Source: Turritopsis dohrnii
Lineage: Eukaryota > Cnidaria > Hydrozoa > Anthoathecata > Oceaniidae
DNA: 64,000 nucleotides
Direction of reading: 5' to 3'
Assembly: GCA_027922465.2 (NCBI GenBank)
Contig: BQMF02000010.1
Coordinates: forward strand, 2,101,283-2,165,282
The notes beneath the pieces were generated by a model. It did no database searches, was not told the origin of the DNA, and was given only the letters and a program-made list of their open reading frames with translations. The translations under genes and the position numbers were made by a program. Below are positions 34,054 through 45,472 of this stretch, piece after piece; position 1 is the first letter of the stretch, and each line of letters opens with the position of its first letter.

Positions 34054-34298
34054 CTAAAATAGTAAGGTTCCTGGTAGCTAAGTGCTTGTAATGTCATTAT
34101 CATGGTTTATTTATCTATTCGGAATAGCTTAAGTCCAACCTCGAACTCAGGGTCTCTTGCTTGTGAGAAGAAAAACGTTAAGCAATCCTCGAAAATCTGC
34201 GAAGTCTTTTTATTAACTATAATAGTAAGCTTCTTGGTAACTAAGTGCTTATCTATTCGAAATAGCTTAAGTTCAACCTCAAACCCAGGGTCTCTTGC
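33996..34298. repeat. tandem duplication of the MFS gene 3' end plus half a MITE
   Basis: Copy 1 (33996-34158) holds the last codons, the stop, 3' flank and CAACCTCGAACTCAGGGTCTC. Copy 2 (34159-34298) repeats GCTTGTgAGAAGAAAaACGTTAAGCaATCCTCGAAAATCTgcGAAGTC and continues to the same MITE end. Differences of about 10 percent and a 24-base indel separate them. Confidence 0.8.
34136..34161. repeat. left half of a GAGACCCTGGGTTCGAGG-type MITE
   Basis: CAACCTCGAACTCAGGGTCT and then unrelated sequence. The duplication junction falls here. Confidence 0.6.
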
Positions 34299-34360
34299 CT
34301 TTTCGATTTACGGATAGTGGCTACCCGTATATAAAAAAAGGGACCCTGGATTCGAAGTTG
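34274..34360. repeat. palindromic MITE, GAGACCCTGGGTTCGAGG type
   Basis: CAACCTCAAACCCAGGGTCT on the left and AGGGACCCTGGATTCGAAGTTG on the right, with a longer, degraded centre. Confidence 0.7.
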
Positions 34361-34373
34361 GCTTCTATATTTT

Positions 34374-34446
34374 GGATTTCTGCGTAAGCAAGAAACTGTC
34401 AGTGTTTTTGGTTCAGATAATTTTTATTACTGTCCAAACCTATCAT
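34374..34446 (+). repeat. ~75 bp module GGATTTCTGCGTAAGCAAGAAA (terminal-repeat-like)
   Basis: GGATTTCTGCGTAAGCAAGAAA, then TGTTTTTGGTTC, then ACTGTCCAAACCTA. The same module recurs at 37482 (+), 41311 (-), and inside both Helitron-like copies (27123, 42051). Confidence 0.6.
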
Positions 34447-35399
34447 CTTTACTTTCCTTTCGGTGGCTTGTTTATGTCTGATATGGCACGTCGTCAATAT
34501 AGAAAGTGACTTATTTCAAAATCGTATCGGTGTGAGATGAATTCTCGAAATTTCTAGAAACATTCGAAAGTGGTATAATAATACTTTTATGTTAATATTT
34601 CATTTTTTTTTTTTTGTACAGCTTCATATTCTACGTGATTTGATTACTCTATTTTGTGTATCATGTTCAAGCAATTATTTTTGAGAATTTATGTTGAATT
34701 ATATCATGTGGAAAATATTTAGGTATAATTGCTGCAGAAATCCTTATGCCTGATGGTTAAGGCTCTAATTATCCTGTCATTTGCGTTAGATTTCGTGAGC
34801 ACAAGCAACTTCGGCTCTACACATAATAGTTTTTTAATGCTTGTTCGCTATTTTACTACGGGGTTAATTTTCGCGGTGATTTAATTTCGCGATATTGACT
34901 GTGAAAGTGTATAATTCAAGGGCGGATACAAGGGTGGCCAGATTGGTCGACCGGCCTGGTAAAATCAAATCAAATTTAAAAATTTTACACGAACTAGATT
35001 TAGTTCTTAGCTGGCACTCGCCGTGCCGATAATCTTCACGGGAATTAGCCTTGAGAACTGATACGTCATGAAACGCAGTCCATACTTTTTGATCACTCAG
35101 TTTTCGATAGTCTCAGATCACAAAAGATTTTTCCGGCTGAATTAAACTTTTGAAATCGTACATCAGCGAGTAGGCTAAGGACCATGTTGCCTACTTTGGT
35201 TTTTTGAAGCCACTGCATTATCACGCATTTGATTGGTTGAAAATCCTGAGAACAATAGTTTGCTAAACAATTGACCTATCAAACCTCGGTTAAAATTTTA
35301 CTTGTAATTTTGGATAAGTGACTTTTGGCCGTGTGCTTTTGGACCGATTGGTGTTGTGTCTTCTAGACTATATTTTTAGCAAATAAGTCAAGTGCGCAG

Positions 35400-37078
35400 C
35401 GAGTTCCTTTGAAAATGGTTTCTTCTCGAAGTATGTTTGAAAAAGTGAAAACTGCGTTTGAAAGCAATGGCTACTCTGCTATGTCTGTAGCTACTGAATG
35501 TTCACCTGTTCGTAATAAATGTTTCAATGGATCTATTATCGATAGCTGTAACTTTCCAAATCAGCTTAAACTTGCCGATGTTATCCCTCTTTATAAGAAG
35601 GGTAGCAGCTCTGATAAGGCAAACTACAGACCAACTATAGTCTATTACCAGTGGTCTCTAAGGTGTTTGAAAGGCTCATAGCCAAACAGCTGGTGCCTTT
35701 TTGTGATACTTTTCTATCTAAATATCCATGTGGTTTTCGTAAGGGTTACAGCTGCCAGCATGCTCTCTTGAACATGCTTCATAAATGGCAAACGAGTCTT
35801 TCACAATCTGGAAAGGTTGGTGCCGTGTTAATGGACTTATCTAAGGCATTTGATTGTCTTCCTCACAATCTTTTGATTGCTAAATTAGAGGCATATGGTT
35901 TTAGATACAAGACGTTAACACTGCTTCATAGCTATCTATCTAATAGGAAACAAAGAGTTTGAATAGGTTCTTCATTTAGTGAATGGCTCAGCATTTTCTT
36001 GGGTGTTCCACAAGGTTTTGTGCTTGGGCCAATTTTATTTAATTATTTTATTAATGACCTATTGTTAACGGTTATGGATTGTTCCATTTGTAACTTTGCG
36101 GATGACAATGCCATCTACGGCTGTAAGGCTACTATCGACGCTGTTGTTGACAACCTACGTTCCGATTTAACGTTAACTACTAGTTGGTTTAAGTACAATG
36201 GTATGGTCGCTAATCCAAAAAAGTTCCAAATGATAATTCTAGGAGCTGATTATAATAACAGCACGGTGCGTATCGGTTACAACAGAATTTTTCCATCCAA
36301 GGAGGTTCATCTTCTTGGTGTTATCTTTGATGATAAAATTTCGTTTTATCCTCATGTCAAAGAGCTTTGTCGCAAAGCTTCCTTGAAGTCAAAAGCTTTG
36401 TTTAGGATACGAAGGTTTCTCACCAAATAGCAAATTGAATTTTTATATAATGCATTTATTCTTTCTTGTTTTAATTATTATATGGATGTTCTGTAACAAA
36501 CAAGCTCAATCTAATTTGCTCTACGTATAAAAGAGCTTTACGGGCAAAATCTGGGTTGTTTCAGGACAATTGTACATATAAAAATATTCTTTACGAGACT
36601 TAATCCACATCTGTACATTCCAGGAACCTTGAGGTGCTTTTAGTCGAAGTTTATAAGTCACTTCACAAACTGAGCCCCGAATTGCTATGGGACATTTTCC
36701 AACAAAAACCAACTCCGTACCATCTTAGAAGAGGTAACTTGTTAGATGTTCCATATGTAAAGAACGGTATTGGACTGAACTCTTTTCATTTTCGGGCTTC
36801 CTTAGCCCGGAATAATCTTCCTGCCGGGATTAAATCATTACCAGACTTGGCTAAGTTTAAGTCTGCTATTAAGTCAGTTCAAATATTCTGTTCGTGTAAA
36901 CTCTGTGTTCGCTAGCTTCTACAAACGTATTTTATATTAGTAAATACTTACATAGATATTTCATTGATGTATGTCTTATATTATCTTTTATTTTATGGTT
37001 TTATACAGTTGGTTTTAATTAGTACATTTTGTAACTATGTGTAACTAACTATAAATAAAGAAATAAAGAAATAAATTT
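35400..37078 (+). pseudogene. CR1/Jockey-like non-LTR retrotransposon, reverse transcriptase remnant
   Basis: Frames join to an RT: LKLADVIPLYKKGSSSDKANYRP (a frame break follows), VFERLIAKQL, LMDLSKAFDCLPHNLLIAKL, GVPQGFVLGPILFNYFINDL, FADDN (catalytic DD kept), MVANPKKFQ and HLLGVIFDDK. The C-terminal domain continues to 36915 (YHLRRGNLL, NNLPAGIKSL). Inactivating changes are one frameshift near 35650, a stop at 35960, a stop at 36428 and others near 36500. The tail at 37050-37075 is a tandem AATAAAGA-type repeat. The 5' end is truncated at or before 35400. Confidence 0.85.
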
Positions 37079-37481
37079 CTGAAGATTTGAAAACAAAGTT
37101 GTCCGCACAAATGAGTCATAATATTGATCATGTAGGATCGCCAGTTTAAACTTGTTCTGCTTGATGTACAATATGCATCGAAATCTTTACCAGTTGAGAA
37201 GAAATTAATGGCTGTTAGGTAAATGAAGAATATGTAATTTGAGCAGAAAAATTTAGTTATATATTTAAGAGGGTTTGATTGACAAGCATGTGGTTTGTTT
37301 TCATTTCTCAAATTAAAGAGAGCGGCTTTAATGATTGCTGCCGTAACGTTTTGATAAATTCTATTTAAGTTCTGATACAGCTGGAAGTTGCCTTTTCTGT
37401 TCTGTATCAATTGCTATTGTTGGTGACAATACATTATGTGATGATCTGAGAATGTTATCGTGTTTGGAATTATTTCTTAAT

Positions 37482-37560
37482 TAGATTTCTGCGTAAGCAA
37501 AAAATCTATTGAACCGTCCGTGTTCTTGGTTCATTTTATTTTTCGTACTGTCTAAACCTA
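37482..37560 (+). repeat. ~75 bp terminal-repeat-like module, second copy
   Basis: AGATTTCTGCGTAAGCAAAAAA, then TGTTCTTGGTTC, then ACTGTCTAAACCTAG. An inverted partner sits at 41232-41311, so the two could bracket a 3.8 kb element containing the DIRS and hAT remnants. Those remnants are unrelated to each other, so nesting is more likely. Confidence 0.5.
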
Positions 37561-38194
37561 GCGTGATTACTATGCGTCCGCGGCGCTTGTTTATGGCTAA
37601 TATGGCAACTCGTCAAAATGCCAATTCCCGTGAAAGAAAATGGCGTACATCTATTCACAATCGAGGTACTCCGAAAGGGCGCGCATCACCCGCATTGGAA
37701 TTCCGATTTTATGAATAAAATAGAATAAGATCTAATACTGAATTCTCCCAACCTTGTACGCGGCGAAAGAGTGGTAGCTCCCATATCATATGAAGGACTG
37801 TCTAATACGGACGACCAATACCTCTTCAAACACATGGGGATGACAAAAAAAGAAAAAAGAAAATACACGGAACAAACTCGATCATGTTTATTACGGCGAA
37901 AAACGGTACAACTTCGACCTAGCGTCTATTGTTGAATCCTTTAAACTTGTTGTTATAACCTACAAGATAAATAAATAACATTTTTAAAACTGACAACATT
38001 GGACGTGAGGGGGAGGGCAGTATTAGATCTCACTCTATTATATTCTCATAAAATCGGATGCGGGCTTTGCGCGTCCTTTCGAAATTCCTCAATTTTATTT
38101 CATAAAATCTCGTGATCTAATACTGAATTCTCCCAACCTTTACCTTTGGCATAAAGATGGTAACCCCGTTGCCGACGACCTCTGTTTAAAGCGA

Positions 38195-39422
38195 CTTAAG
38201 GTTGTAATCCCAAAACTGCTGCCTCAAATTGTGACTTATTTTGGAGGTCTTTATTGTAAAACTTTTGCCAAGCAGATTCACTAGATCAGTTACCCCTTCT
38301 AAAAATATCAGAGATGGACAGACCAGATGCACCTGCCTTAGATGAAGAAGCAGACCTAGTTGAATGTGCCTTGAATATTGATGTATCAATGCCAGAGTTA
38401 GCTAATATTTGTTTGATCCAACCCGCAACGGTACACTTAACAACTGCTTTATGTGGTTGGACAAAACTCAATAACAACTGAGTAGTTTCATTTTGAAATT
38501 TCCAAGCACTTGAGCGTAACATGTAAGAATCCAACGTACTTACTAAACACAATAATTTATCTTGTGAAAAACTCTCGAAAGTAAGTTTGGGTGGAGCTTG
38601 TCCTCTTTTCTAACTTTTGGAAAGCTTAGTAAAATAAAAGGTGTATGTATTATCTGCCCTACTCATAAAGCGGATGTCCAAATTTCAGAGTCAGAGTCAG
38701 AAGGATAGTGATTTTAAGTGTTAAAGGTTTGTCTGACAAATTACAAGAATCTCCCAAGCTTTTTATATAATTGAGTACTTTGTGAACATCCCAAATAAAA
38801 GTATACCTAGCTTGAGATGGACGCTTGTTAAAGACACCTGACATTAAATCACATACCAGAGAACATCGAAAGGGACCAGCCTCCCGTTCACGACACCAGC
38901 CAGACCACAGACGCCAGGCCGATTCGTAAGTAGAAATTGAACCCTCTCTTCTGGAACTAGAGATAAGGGTTGGAACTTTGTCTGCTAAGCCTGTTGTTGA
39001 CCTGAAATCAGCCAAGCCGCTAATTGCAGGGACTGGTCCATTATCAGCGGACGAACCTGTTTTGATAGATTGAGGAGAAGATTTTTTTGACGAGGCAATA
39101 TTATGGGATTCTGAATTGACATTTCCAATGAGTGACGTGTACCATGACTGGGTTTGCCAAACAGGAGTTACTAGAATGAGCATTGTAAACGTTCCAACGC
39201 ATTTGTTGCAATGCTCTCTGGATCTGGTTTCCAAAACATGTAAAGTTTTAGTTGGTGGGATAGACGAGATGCAAACAAATCTTTTTGTGGTGTCGCCCTG
39301 GTCCAACAAAGGCGACGGAAAAATACGGGAGACAACTTCCATTCGCTTTGATCTACCCGGGCTCTAGACTCTTCGTCTGCAATGACGTAATCGTGATCTG
39401 TAGGGAAACTAGAAAATCCCAA
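38195..39422 (-). pseudogene. DIRS-like retrotransposon fragment (RNase H end plus tyrosine recombinase)
   Basis: Read on the minus strand. 39422 onward gives SEWKLSPVFFRRL, then KDLFASRLSHQLKLYMFWKPDPES, the RNase H signature of DIRS elements. 39342-38659 continues with the N-terminal recombinase region (STYESAWRLWSGWC). 38552-38286 gives the catalytic end, KAHSTRSASSSKAGASGLSISDIF, with the conserved H-x-x-R. A TGA at the usual W of the NWSS motif and a frame break near 38600-38660 inactivate it. The reverse transcriptase is missing. Confidence 0.85.
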
Positions 39423-39504
39423 ATTTCCTTCGATAGATCTACCAGGGCCTTGTTGCGAATAAATAAATAAATAATGTTTTTTAAGCTAATAAATCTTATA
39501 ATTT

Positions 39505-40130
39505 TCCTAAAACAGGTGGGAGATGTTTTCAATATGCATCCTTGGATGGAGCCTTTCGTCTCCTTTGTGTGTTATATGGAGATAAAGTTCTTAATCATAC
39601 ATCAAAGATCAGCAAACTTTTTCTGAACCATTCCGTCATTGGTCAGATGCTTTAAGATCATTTAGACAACATGAAAATAGTCTGACAGGTATTCATGTAA
39701 AATGTTTTAATACAAGCCCTTAGAAATACTGTACCTGTCAACATTCTTATTGATTCTCATCGGAAAAAATTAATAAAAGAAAACCGTGAGAAACTAATTT
39801 CCATTGTCTATGGCATTATTGTCAGTGGAAGACATGAATTTGCCATGAGAGGACATTGAGATGACTCTACGTTCCATCCAGCGAAGTGGAAAGTTTGTGG
39901 AAACTACTGAATTGTAAGGTGCGTGATGGAGATGTTGTTTTAAGGGAGCATCTTTCAAAATGTCCTAAAAATGCATCCTATATTTCAAAAACCACGCAAA
40001 ATGGGCTTATTGAATGTTGTGGTAAAATAATAAGTAACAAGATGCCCTACCGGGCAGAAGGATTTCTGCAAGCTTTGCTGCTGAAAATGCCACAAAAATG
40101 CAACACTTGCAAACTAGTCCTGCAAAACTA
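39505..40130 (+). pseudogene. hAT-type (ZMYM1/DUF4371-like) transposase remnant, 5' part
   Basis: Frames read GRCFQYASLDGAF, CVLYGDKV, IDSHRKKLIKENREKL, then LREHLSKCPKNASYISKTTQN and LIECCGKIISNK. This order is characteristic of the domesticated-looking hAT proteins annotated as zinc finger MYM-type 1-like. There is a stop in the RGHxDDS motif (TGA for CGA) and a second near 39900. Similarity stops after ISNK at about 40050, where foreign DNA is inserted. Confidence 0.75.
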
Positions 40131-41343
40131 AGACAGTCACATCATTCAGCTCGAGAAGCATCAGCATTAAATAAACAAAAATATTGATGCGACTGACAAT
40201 GTTCGTCAAGAAAGTCAGCCTACCATAACATAAAAAAGGGGCTTTTCTTTATGCTATCGCGGAGATCATTTATGAAGATCTGTTTTTTTGTACGAATAAG
40301 CTGAATGATTGTTACTGGATATTTGCCACCCACGTACTCCAAAAAAGTGCATCGACACAATACGAAACTTTAATTTAACCACATTAAATATAACGAATCC
40401 TATAAAAAGATTGTGTATACTGGCGGTAACCAACATATCGTTTGGGCAGCACAAACTAATATATAAAGTTTCTATATTGATCTCCTCAGAATGAAAAATA
40501 TAAATATCACAATAATAATTACTTAGAAATTAAAGCTCATATCTAATCTAAAAGTTAAAAAAAATACAACATACGTAGGGAGAAAAGAGATAAGCTGATA
40601 TAGCCAGAATACATCCAAAAATTGCTACTAAATATAGTATAAATAGCTGTATAAAGTGCATATGTTGGTGATGTTGGGGAGGAGCTGAAAGGAAGCTAAG
40701 CTGAGCTTTAAAAATCCAAAAGCTTCTAAAAATTGACTTCAAACATGCATACACATACAAAATACACGAAGGTCTTTCATATTTAAAAAGGCTTGGAGCA
40801 AAAATAAAACAAGAAATACCTTTTCTTCCACACACCATCATGTATTAGCACTGTTTACATATTTTAAACTTCAAGAAACTTCTTTCAAAAAACAGAATAA
40901 CCACACTGTAATTTAATTTTGTGAACATGATAAGTTCCCAACAGTAATGCAATTCTTTATATAAAATTATAAGCTGTATTAACTTCTTTTAAAGCCATAT
41001 TTCCATCAAAGAAACTTTTAGCAAACTACACACGTTCCACACGTTCTTTCGCTGCCATTTTTAAAACGTTTTGTGGACGATCACATGGCATGGCGAAAAT
41101 CAGCCAATAAACTATCGCTATTTAAGTGGAGGTGGCTAAATTAGCACCCTTTCGTAGAAATCGGGCATTATGCACCAATGACAATTAAGACGGCTTTTTT
41201 ATGAACCAATGAAATTTAAGAAACAAAAATGCGTAGGTTTGGACAGTAAGATGAAAAAACAGAAAAACACGGACGATCGTAAAGTATTTCTTGCTTACGC
41301 AGAAATCCAATAATTATTTCTAAAATAAAACAAATTTTTCACT
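40051..41343. other. insertion separating the two hAT fragments
   Basis: No supported gene. It ends, on the minus strand, with the GGATTTCTGCGTAAGCAAGAAA module (41232-41311), just before the hAT sequence resumes. That fits a transposon inserted into the hAT copy. Confidence 0.5.
41232..41311 (-). repeat. ~75 bp terminal-repeat-like module, inverted copy
   Basis: The reverse complement reads TTGGATTTCTGCGTAAGCAAGAAA, CCGTGTTTTTCTG, then ACTGTCCAAACCTACGC. Orientation is opposite to the copies at 34374 and 37482. Confidence 0.6.
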
Positions 41344-41582
41344 GTGATTGTTGATGAATTAGACAGCTCAAATAAGGAGCAACTTTCCCTTGTTATTCGT
41401 TATGTTGATAGCAATTATAATATACAGGAAGATTTTCTCCGCTTCCTTCATTGTGAAAGTGGTTTAAGCGGTTTACATTTGTCACAAGTTCTTCTTAAAA
41501 CATTAGACAATTTTGGTTTGTCCATTCAAGATTGTAGGGGCCAAGCATATGATGGTGCTGGCAATATGGCTGGCGAATAGGC
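41344..41582 (+). pseudogene. hAT-type (ZMYM1-like) transposase remnant, catalytic-core part
   Basis: An open 78-codon frame giving IVDELDSSNKEQLSLVIRYV, EDFLRFLHCESGLSGL, and GLSIQDCRGQAYDGAGNMAG. The latter is the conserved block around a catalytic aspartate of this hAT group. It continues the 39505-40130 fragment in the right order and is cut off by the repeat starting at 41583. Confidence 0.8.
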
Positions 41583-41613
41583 GATAGGCGAATGTCAGTT
41601 TCCGATTTTGTTC

Positions 41614-41646
<33 letters not shown>

Positions 41647-42647
41647 GTCATCCTCATCAGCATCATCATCATCATCATCAACATCTTCATCCTCAAACTT
41701 TCGTGTTGACGTTACACGGTGGAATACAATTATTAGCTGACTTTGCTTTTTTCCCGTTTCAAAGCATGCTACTGTAAGTGGGAGACAAAATGTTTTTCTC
41801 TTTCCTAATTTATTATTATATTATACTATTTAGGAAGATCGTATGCTAAAATTGCTTAGACATTTTTCGTGCTACTTTTGTGTTGTTTTAGTGAAATGAA
41901 CGACAAGGACTTTGAAGCACAGCTTGATATCCGAAATTTTGCCAACCATACATTTTATTTTTGTATATATTTTAAATTTTCTTTCAATAATTTTGGTTAA
42001 TGCACTGATTTTTGGTGGATCTTGCCTTCAAAAGATTTTAATTGGATTTCTGTGTATACAAGCCAAATTGTCGTTCTTCGTGTTTTTCTTCTTTGACTGT
42101 CTTCCAAATCTAGTGTGATCATGATCAATAAAACCTATATGTATTTTTCTTGGCTATTTTTTGTTTTAAATCAAATTTTTTTTTTTTTGGCCCTTACAGA
42201 ATGTTTTTAGCAAATCTTATTTTAATTATAAAAATTATAAAATATGTATCCATGGTTTCAATTCACACATTTCTCTTGTTTGTAGCAAATACTTTCTAAT
42301 ATTACTTGTTTAGCCTTATTTACACTTTTAGAAAGGTATGTTAGCATCAGTGTAACTTAGACCTAAGAGATAACAAAAAGTAACAAAGTTTTGTGCATAT
42401 TTTCATCTGTTTAAGTGTAGATCTATTTGGTTTGCATATTGCAAGTTGGTTTTGAAATGCCAAAAACTGATTTTGTCGAAATATTTAAGCATATAACTTC
42501 GCCTCATATCAGGTCCCAAATCAACCCAAACATTTTTTTTTTCGGCCAAAAACTTGTTTTCGCTTCCGCTGTTAATGTATAGCCTGCAGTCTGTATAAAT
42601 TGGAATGCTTGAGCGCGGGAGCATTTTTAGCTAGAGCTACATGCTAG
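41583..42647 (+). mobile_element. Helitron-like non-autonomous repeat, copy 2
   Basis: Colinear with 26754-27639. It has a longer (CAT/CATCGT)n run (41612-41690), the block GTGTTGACGTTACACGGTGG, ATTGGATTTCTGTGTATAC, and the same end GCGCGGGAGCATTTTTAGCTAGAGCTACATGCTAG followed by T. Inserted into the hAT remnant. Confidence 0.55.
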
Positions 42648-42659
42648 TTATAATAATAA

Positions 42660-44060
42660 CTTTGTATATTTAACAAGAACTACTGAAAATAGAAGGAGGC
42701 CACCCAATAGTAAAAAAAAGTTACCACATGGCCACCAAATGCTAGCTCAATATCTTGGACAAAAAAATTATAACTAAATAAATAAAATAATTAAAAAACA
42801 AATTAAAAGAAAAAAAAGAAGAAGAAAATATATGTGCAGTCAGTGACGGTATAGCTATCAAAAAATATTTCATCACAATTAATTCAATCCCTAGTGAGAG
42901 TTAAATTAGACAGGTCAGTTCTAGGGTTGAGATTTTTGGAAAATTCCCACTGTTGGATGGGAAGATGACTTAAAGATCTGAGGTCGTAAAGGGTCGATTT
43001 AAAATTAGGATAACTTAATAAACCCTTATCTCTTACTCTGGTTCCGTATAAATGATTATTTTTTTGAGAATTTGAAAGTATAAAGTGTGTCTGGAGGTAA
43101 ACCAGAGTTCATGTTTTGGTGCACAAATTGTATGTTAAGGACTTTGACAAGATCAAAAACATTTAGGATTTTTAGTTCGGAAAAAATCGGATCGCTGGGT
43201 GTACGATTATTAGAAAATGTCGTGATTCTTATAGCAAACTTTTGAAGAACTAGTATCCGATGTGTGGTTTAAGTATCACAAAACCTCAAAAGTTGACAAG
43301 CGTAATATAGATGAGAGTTTAAAGAGAATGGTAAATTCCAACTAGAGTATTTTTTGGAAGCGAATGGCGAATTTTCGATAATGCCCCTTTAGTCCTTTGT
43401 AGTTTAATACAAAATTCGGAGACATGCGTTTCCACTGAAGGTGTTCTTCTAAATGAACACCCAAATATTTCAAATTAGAATTTCTGTTTTTTCAGCATTG
43501 AAAGCAATTTGATTGGCATTTAGCCAACTGCTCAGGAAATTAAGGTCAAGATCGAATCTCCTACATAGCCGTCTAATGATTTTGAAAAGTATAGCAGGTG
43601 AGTGTCTTCCGCGAAGTGGGGAACACCATGTTTAACCAATTTGAGCTTAGAGTTACCGTTGCCAACAGCTACGTAATAAGGACGTGATGAAAGATAAGAA
43701 TTAAGCCATTGGTTAACAACTCCTTTTAATCCATAGTGTTCAAGCTTCGAGAGAATAAAAGAATGATCAACGGTTTCAAATGGTTTTTGTAGATCGACAA
43801 ACACACCACAGACAAACTCACTTTTATCTAAACAGCGTCTTATTCGCTCAACAATATTAAGTAATGTGTGAATGGTAGAATAAGATTTCCGAGAGCCAAA
43901 CTGTTTTTGGTAGATAATATTATGAATATTAACAAAATTTACTACCCTATGATACGTTTTTCAAAAGAATTTCCAGTATTGGGTAAGAGGGAAATTGGGC
44001 GGATTATTAGTGAATAAGGAAGAGTAGTCGAAACTGGGAATACAGTGTATTAATTGTTAC
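42660..44060 (-). pseudogene. second non-LTR retrotransposon, deleted reverse transcriptase
   Basis: The minus strand from about 43804 reads FVDLQKPFETVDHSFILSKL, then WLNSYLSSRPYYVAVGN and KHGVPHFAEDTHLLYFSKSL. The usual VPQGSxLGPLLFxxYINDL segment is missing, so VPH jumps straight to the FAEDT block (D to E change in the catalytic pair). Downstream (43480-43380) comes LKYLGVHLEEHLQWKR. The 3' end near 42660-42860 is similar in type to the 17925 LINE tail. Dead copy. Confidence 0.8.
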
Positions 44061-45472
44061 CCCTCTGCACTGTATGTACGAACTCATGGAATATTTGTAA
44101 TTAAAAACTCGTTGCAGATAAAAATGATTGCTTAAATTTCCAGTGTTGTTGTTTCTATTATCCAATAGCGACATTAATTTCATTGTTGTTTTGCTGCAAA
44201 AGTTAGATGCACTGACTTGGTTTTGGAACGGTGTTTAAACAAATCGGATGAATAGACTTGGTATAAAGATCGTGTTTAAATAAAGTTTCTAGAAAAGTGT
44301 TTAATCAAAAGCAAGCAATTTGATTAATTTTGCTTTCAGGCATACGCGGAATTTGATTTGTTAATAAATGGAAAACTATTGCAAAGATTTCAAAATTCAA
44401 GTCAAAATAATTAGAATAAAGCTATGAAAAAACTAGGAATAAAGAAAACTAAACGAAAACATGAAGAACTTGATTAATTTGGTGTTTTCAAGCAAAACAT
44501 CTTGTTTATAAGAATTGATATACAAATAAAAACTCACAAAGTACTTTATCAAGAAGTAATCTGACTTTTTATGCAGAGGGTCAAACGAAAACAAAGGTTG
44601 ATTTTTGGGTCGGGGCAATCTTTATAAAACATTATACGACATCGAAGAATGAGAAATGGAATAGACGGAGTTGTAGCTAGAGCTTGGTCAAAATTTATGG
44701 AGACTTTTGTTATTTGAAGAAGAAAATAAATACGAGTAAGTTATCAAATTCATCACTTAAAGTCAAATGAATTTTGTAGCAGTTGCTTAAAATGGAAAAA
44801 CATGGCACAACATTGGGCTCCACCCCTTGACCAAGTGTCAGCTGATTCGAGCGTTTGCTGTGTTTACTTTCATCTTTCATTCTCATTTGGTTAGCTGCTT
44901 TGTCGTTTCTTTGAGGGTAACACGTCATTATATTGCGGATATCAAACATTGGAGCAAAAAGAACATTCAGGCACTTGGGTATCAGATTAAAAAGAAATTA
45001 GTTTCACGAAACAACCGGCTCTTCCAATGGAAACAAAAAAGCGTACTCTCATACTATTTTGCTCATATTACTATTTGACTTTATTACTATGAACAAAGTG
45101 ATATGAAAAACGACTTTTTACAAGAACTACTTTGCGGAATAAATTTCTGCGTATACGAGAAACAAAATAGTTTGCGAAAAACATTTTTTCGGAAGAACGA
45201 TTTTTCTTTTTTTTTTTTTCGGAAGTAACTTTTGCGGATTTAAGCCAAATCTGTAAAACTAAATTCCGCAAAAGTTTGTTTCGTACCTATTTCTTCCGTA
45301 AACAATTTCTTCCCTTATGGTATTATAAGTAATTGAAATTTCTTTTGACAAGGAACTCATTGGTAGTAGTGAGTCAAAGTTGCTTTTTAAATGTTTTTTA
45401 GGTCTCACAAAGAAGAAAAACAGTAGCGCAGCAAGTGCAATTGGTAATCCATTTCTCGGAACCCACATCACA
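44061..45472. other. upstream region of the first class C GPCR, part of the duplicated unit
   Basis: No gene seen. The block 44280-44640 (for example GAAGAACTTGATTAATTTGG and the CAAACGAAAACA block) is repeated at 49800-50110 upstream of the second receptor. A splice acceptor (TTTTTTAG) at 45401-45402 precedes the start at 45473, pointing to a 5' UTR intron or trans-splice site. Confidence 0.55.

Noticed and set aside
37571..37935. Open frames at 37571-37718 and, without an ATG, 37729-37935
   Set aside because: They looked protein-like at first, but there is no start for the second, no recognisable domain, and the 26-base sequence opening it recurs at 38114 next to the DIRS fragment. More likely repeat DNA.
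38114..38284. Plus-strand 56-codon open frame
   Set aside because: It is antisense to the C-terminus of the DIRS tyrosine recombinase, which explains the openness.
41592..41777. His-rich ORF from (CAT)n
   Set aside because: A simple-sequence run inside a repeat, not a gene.
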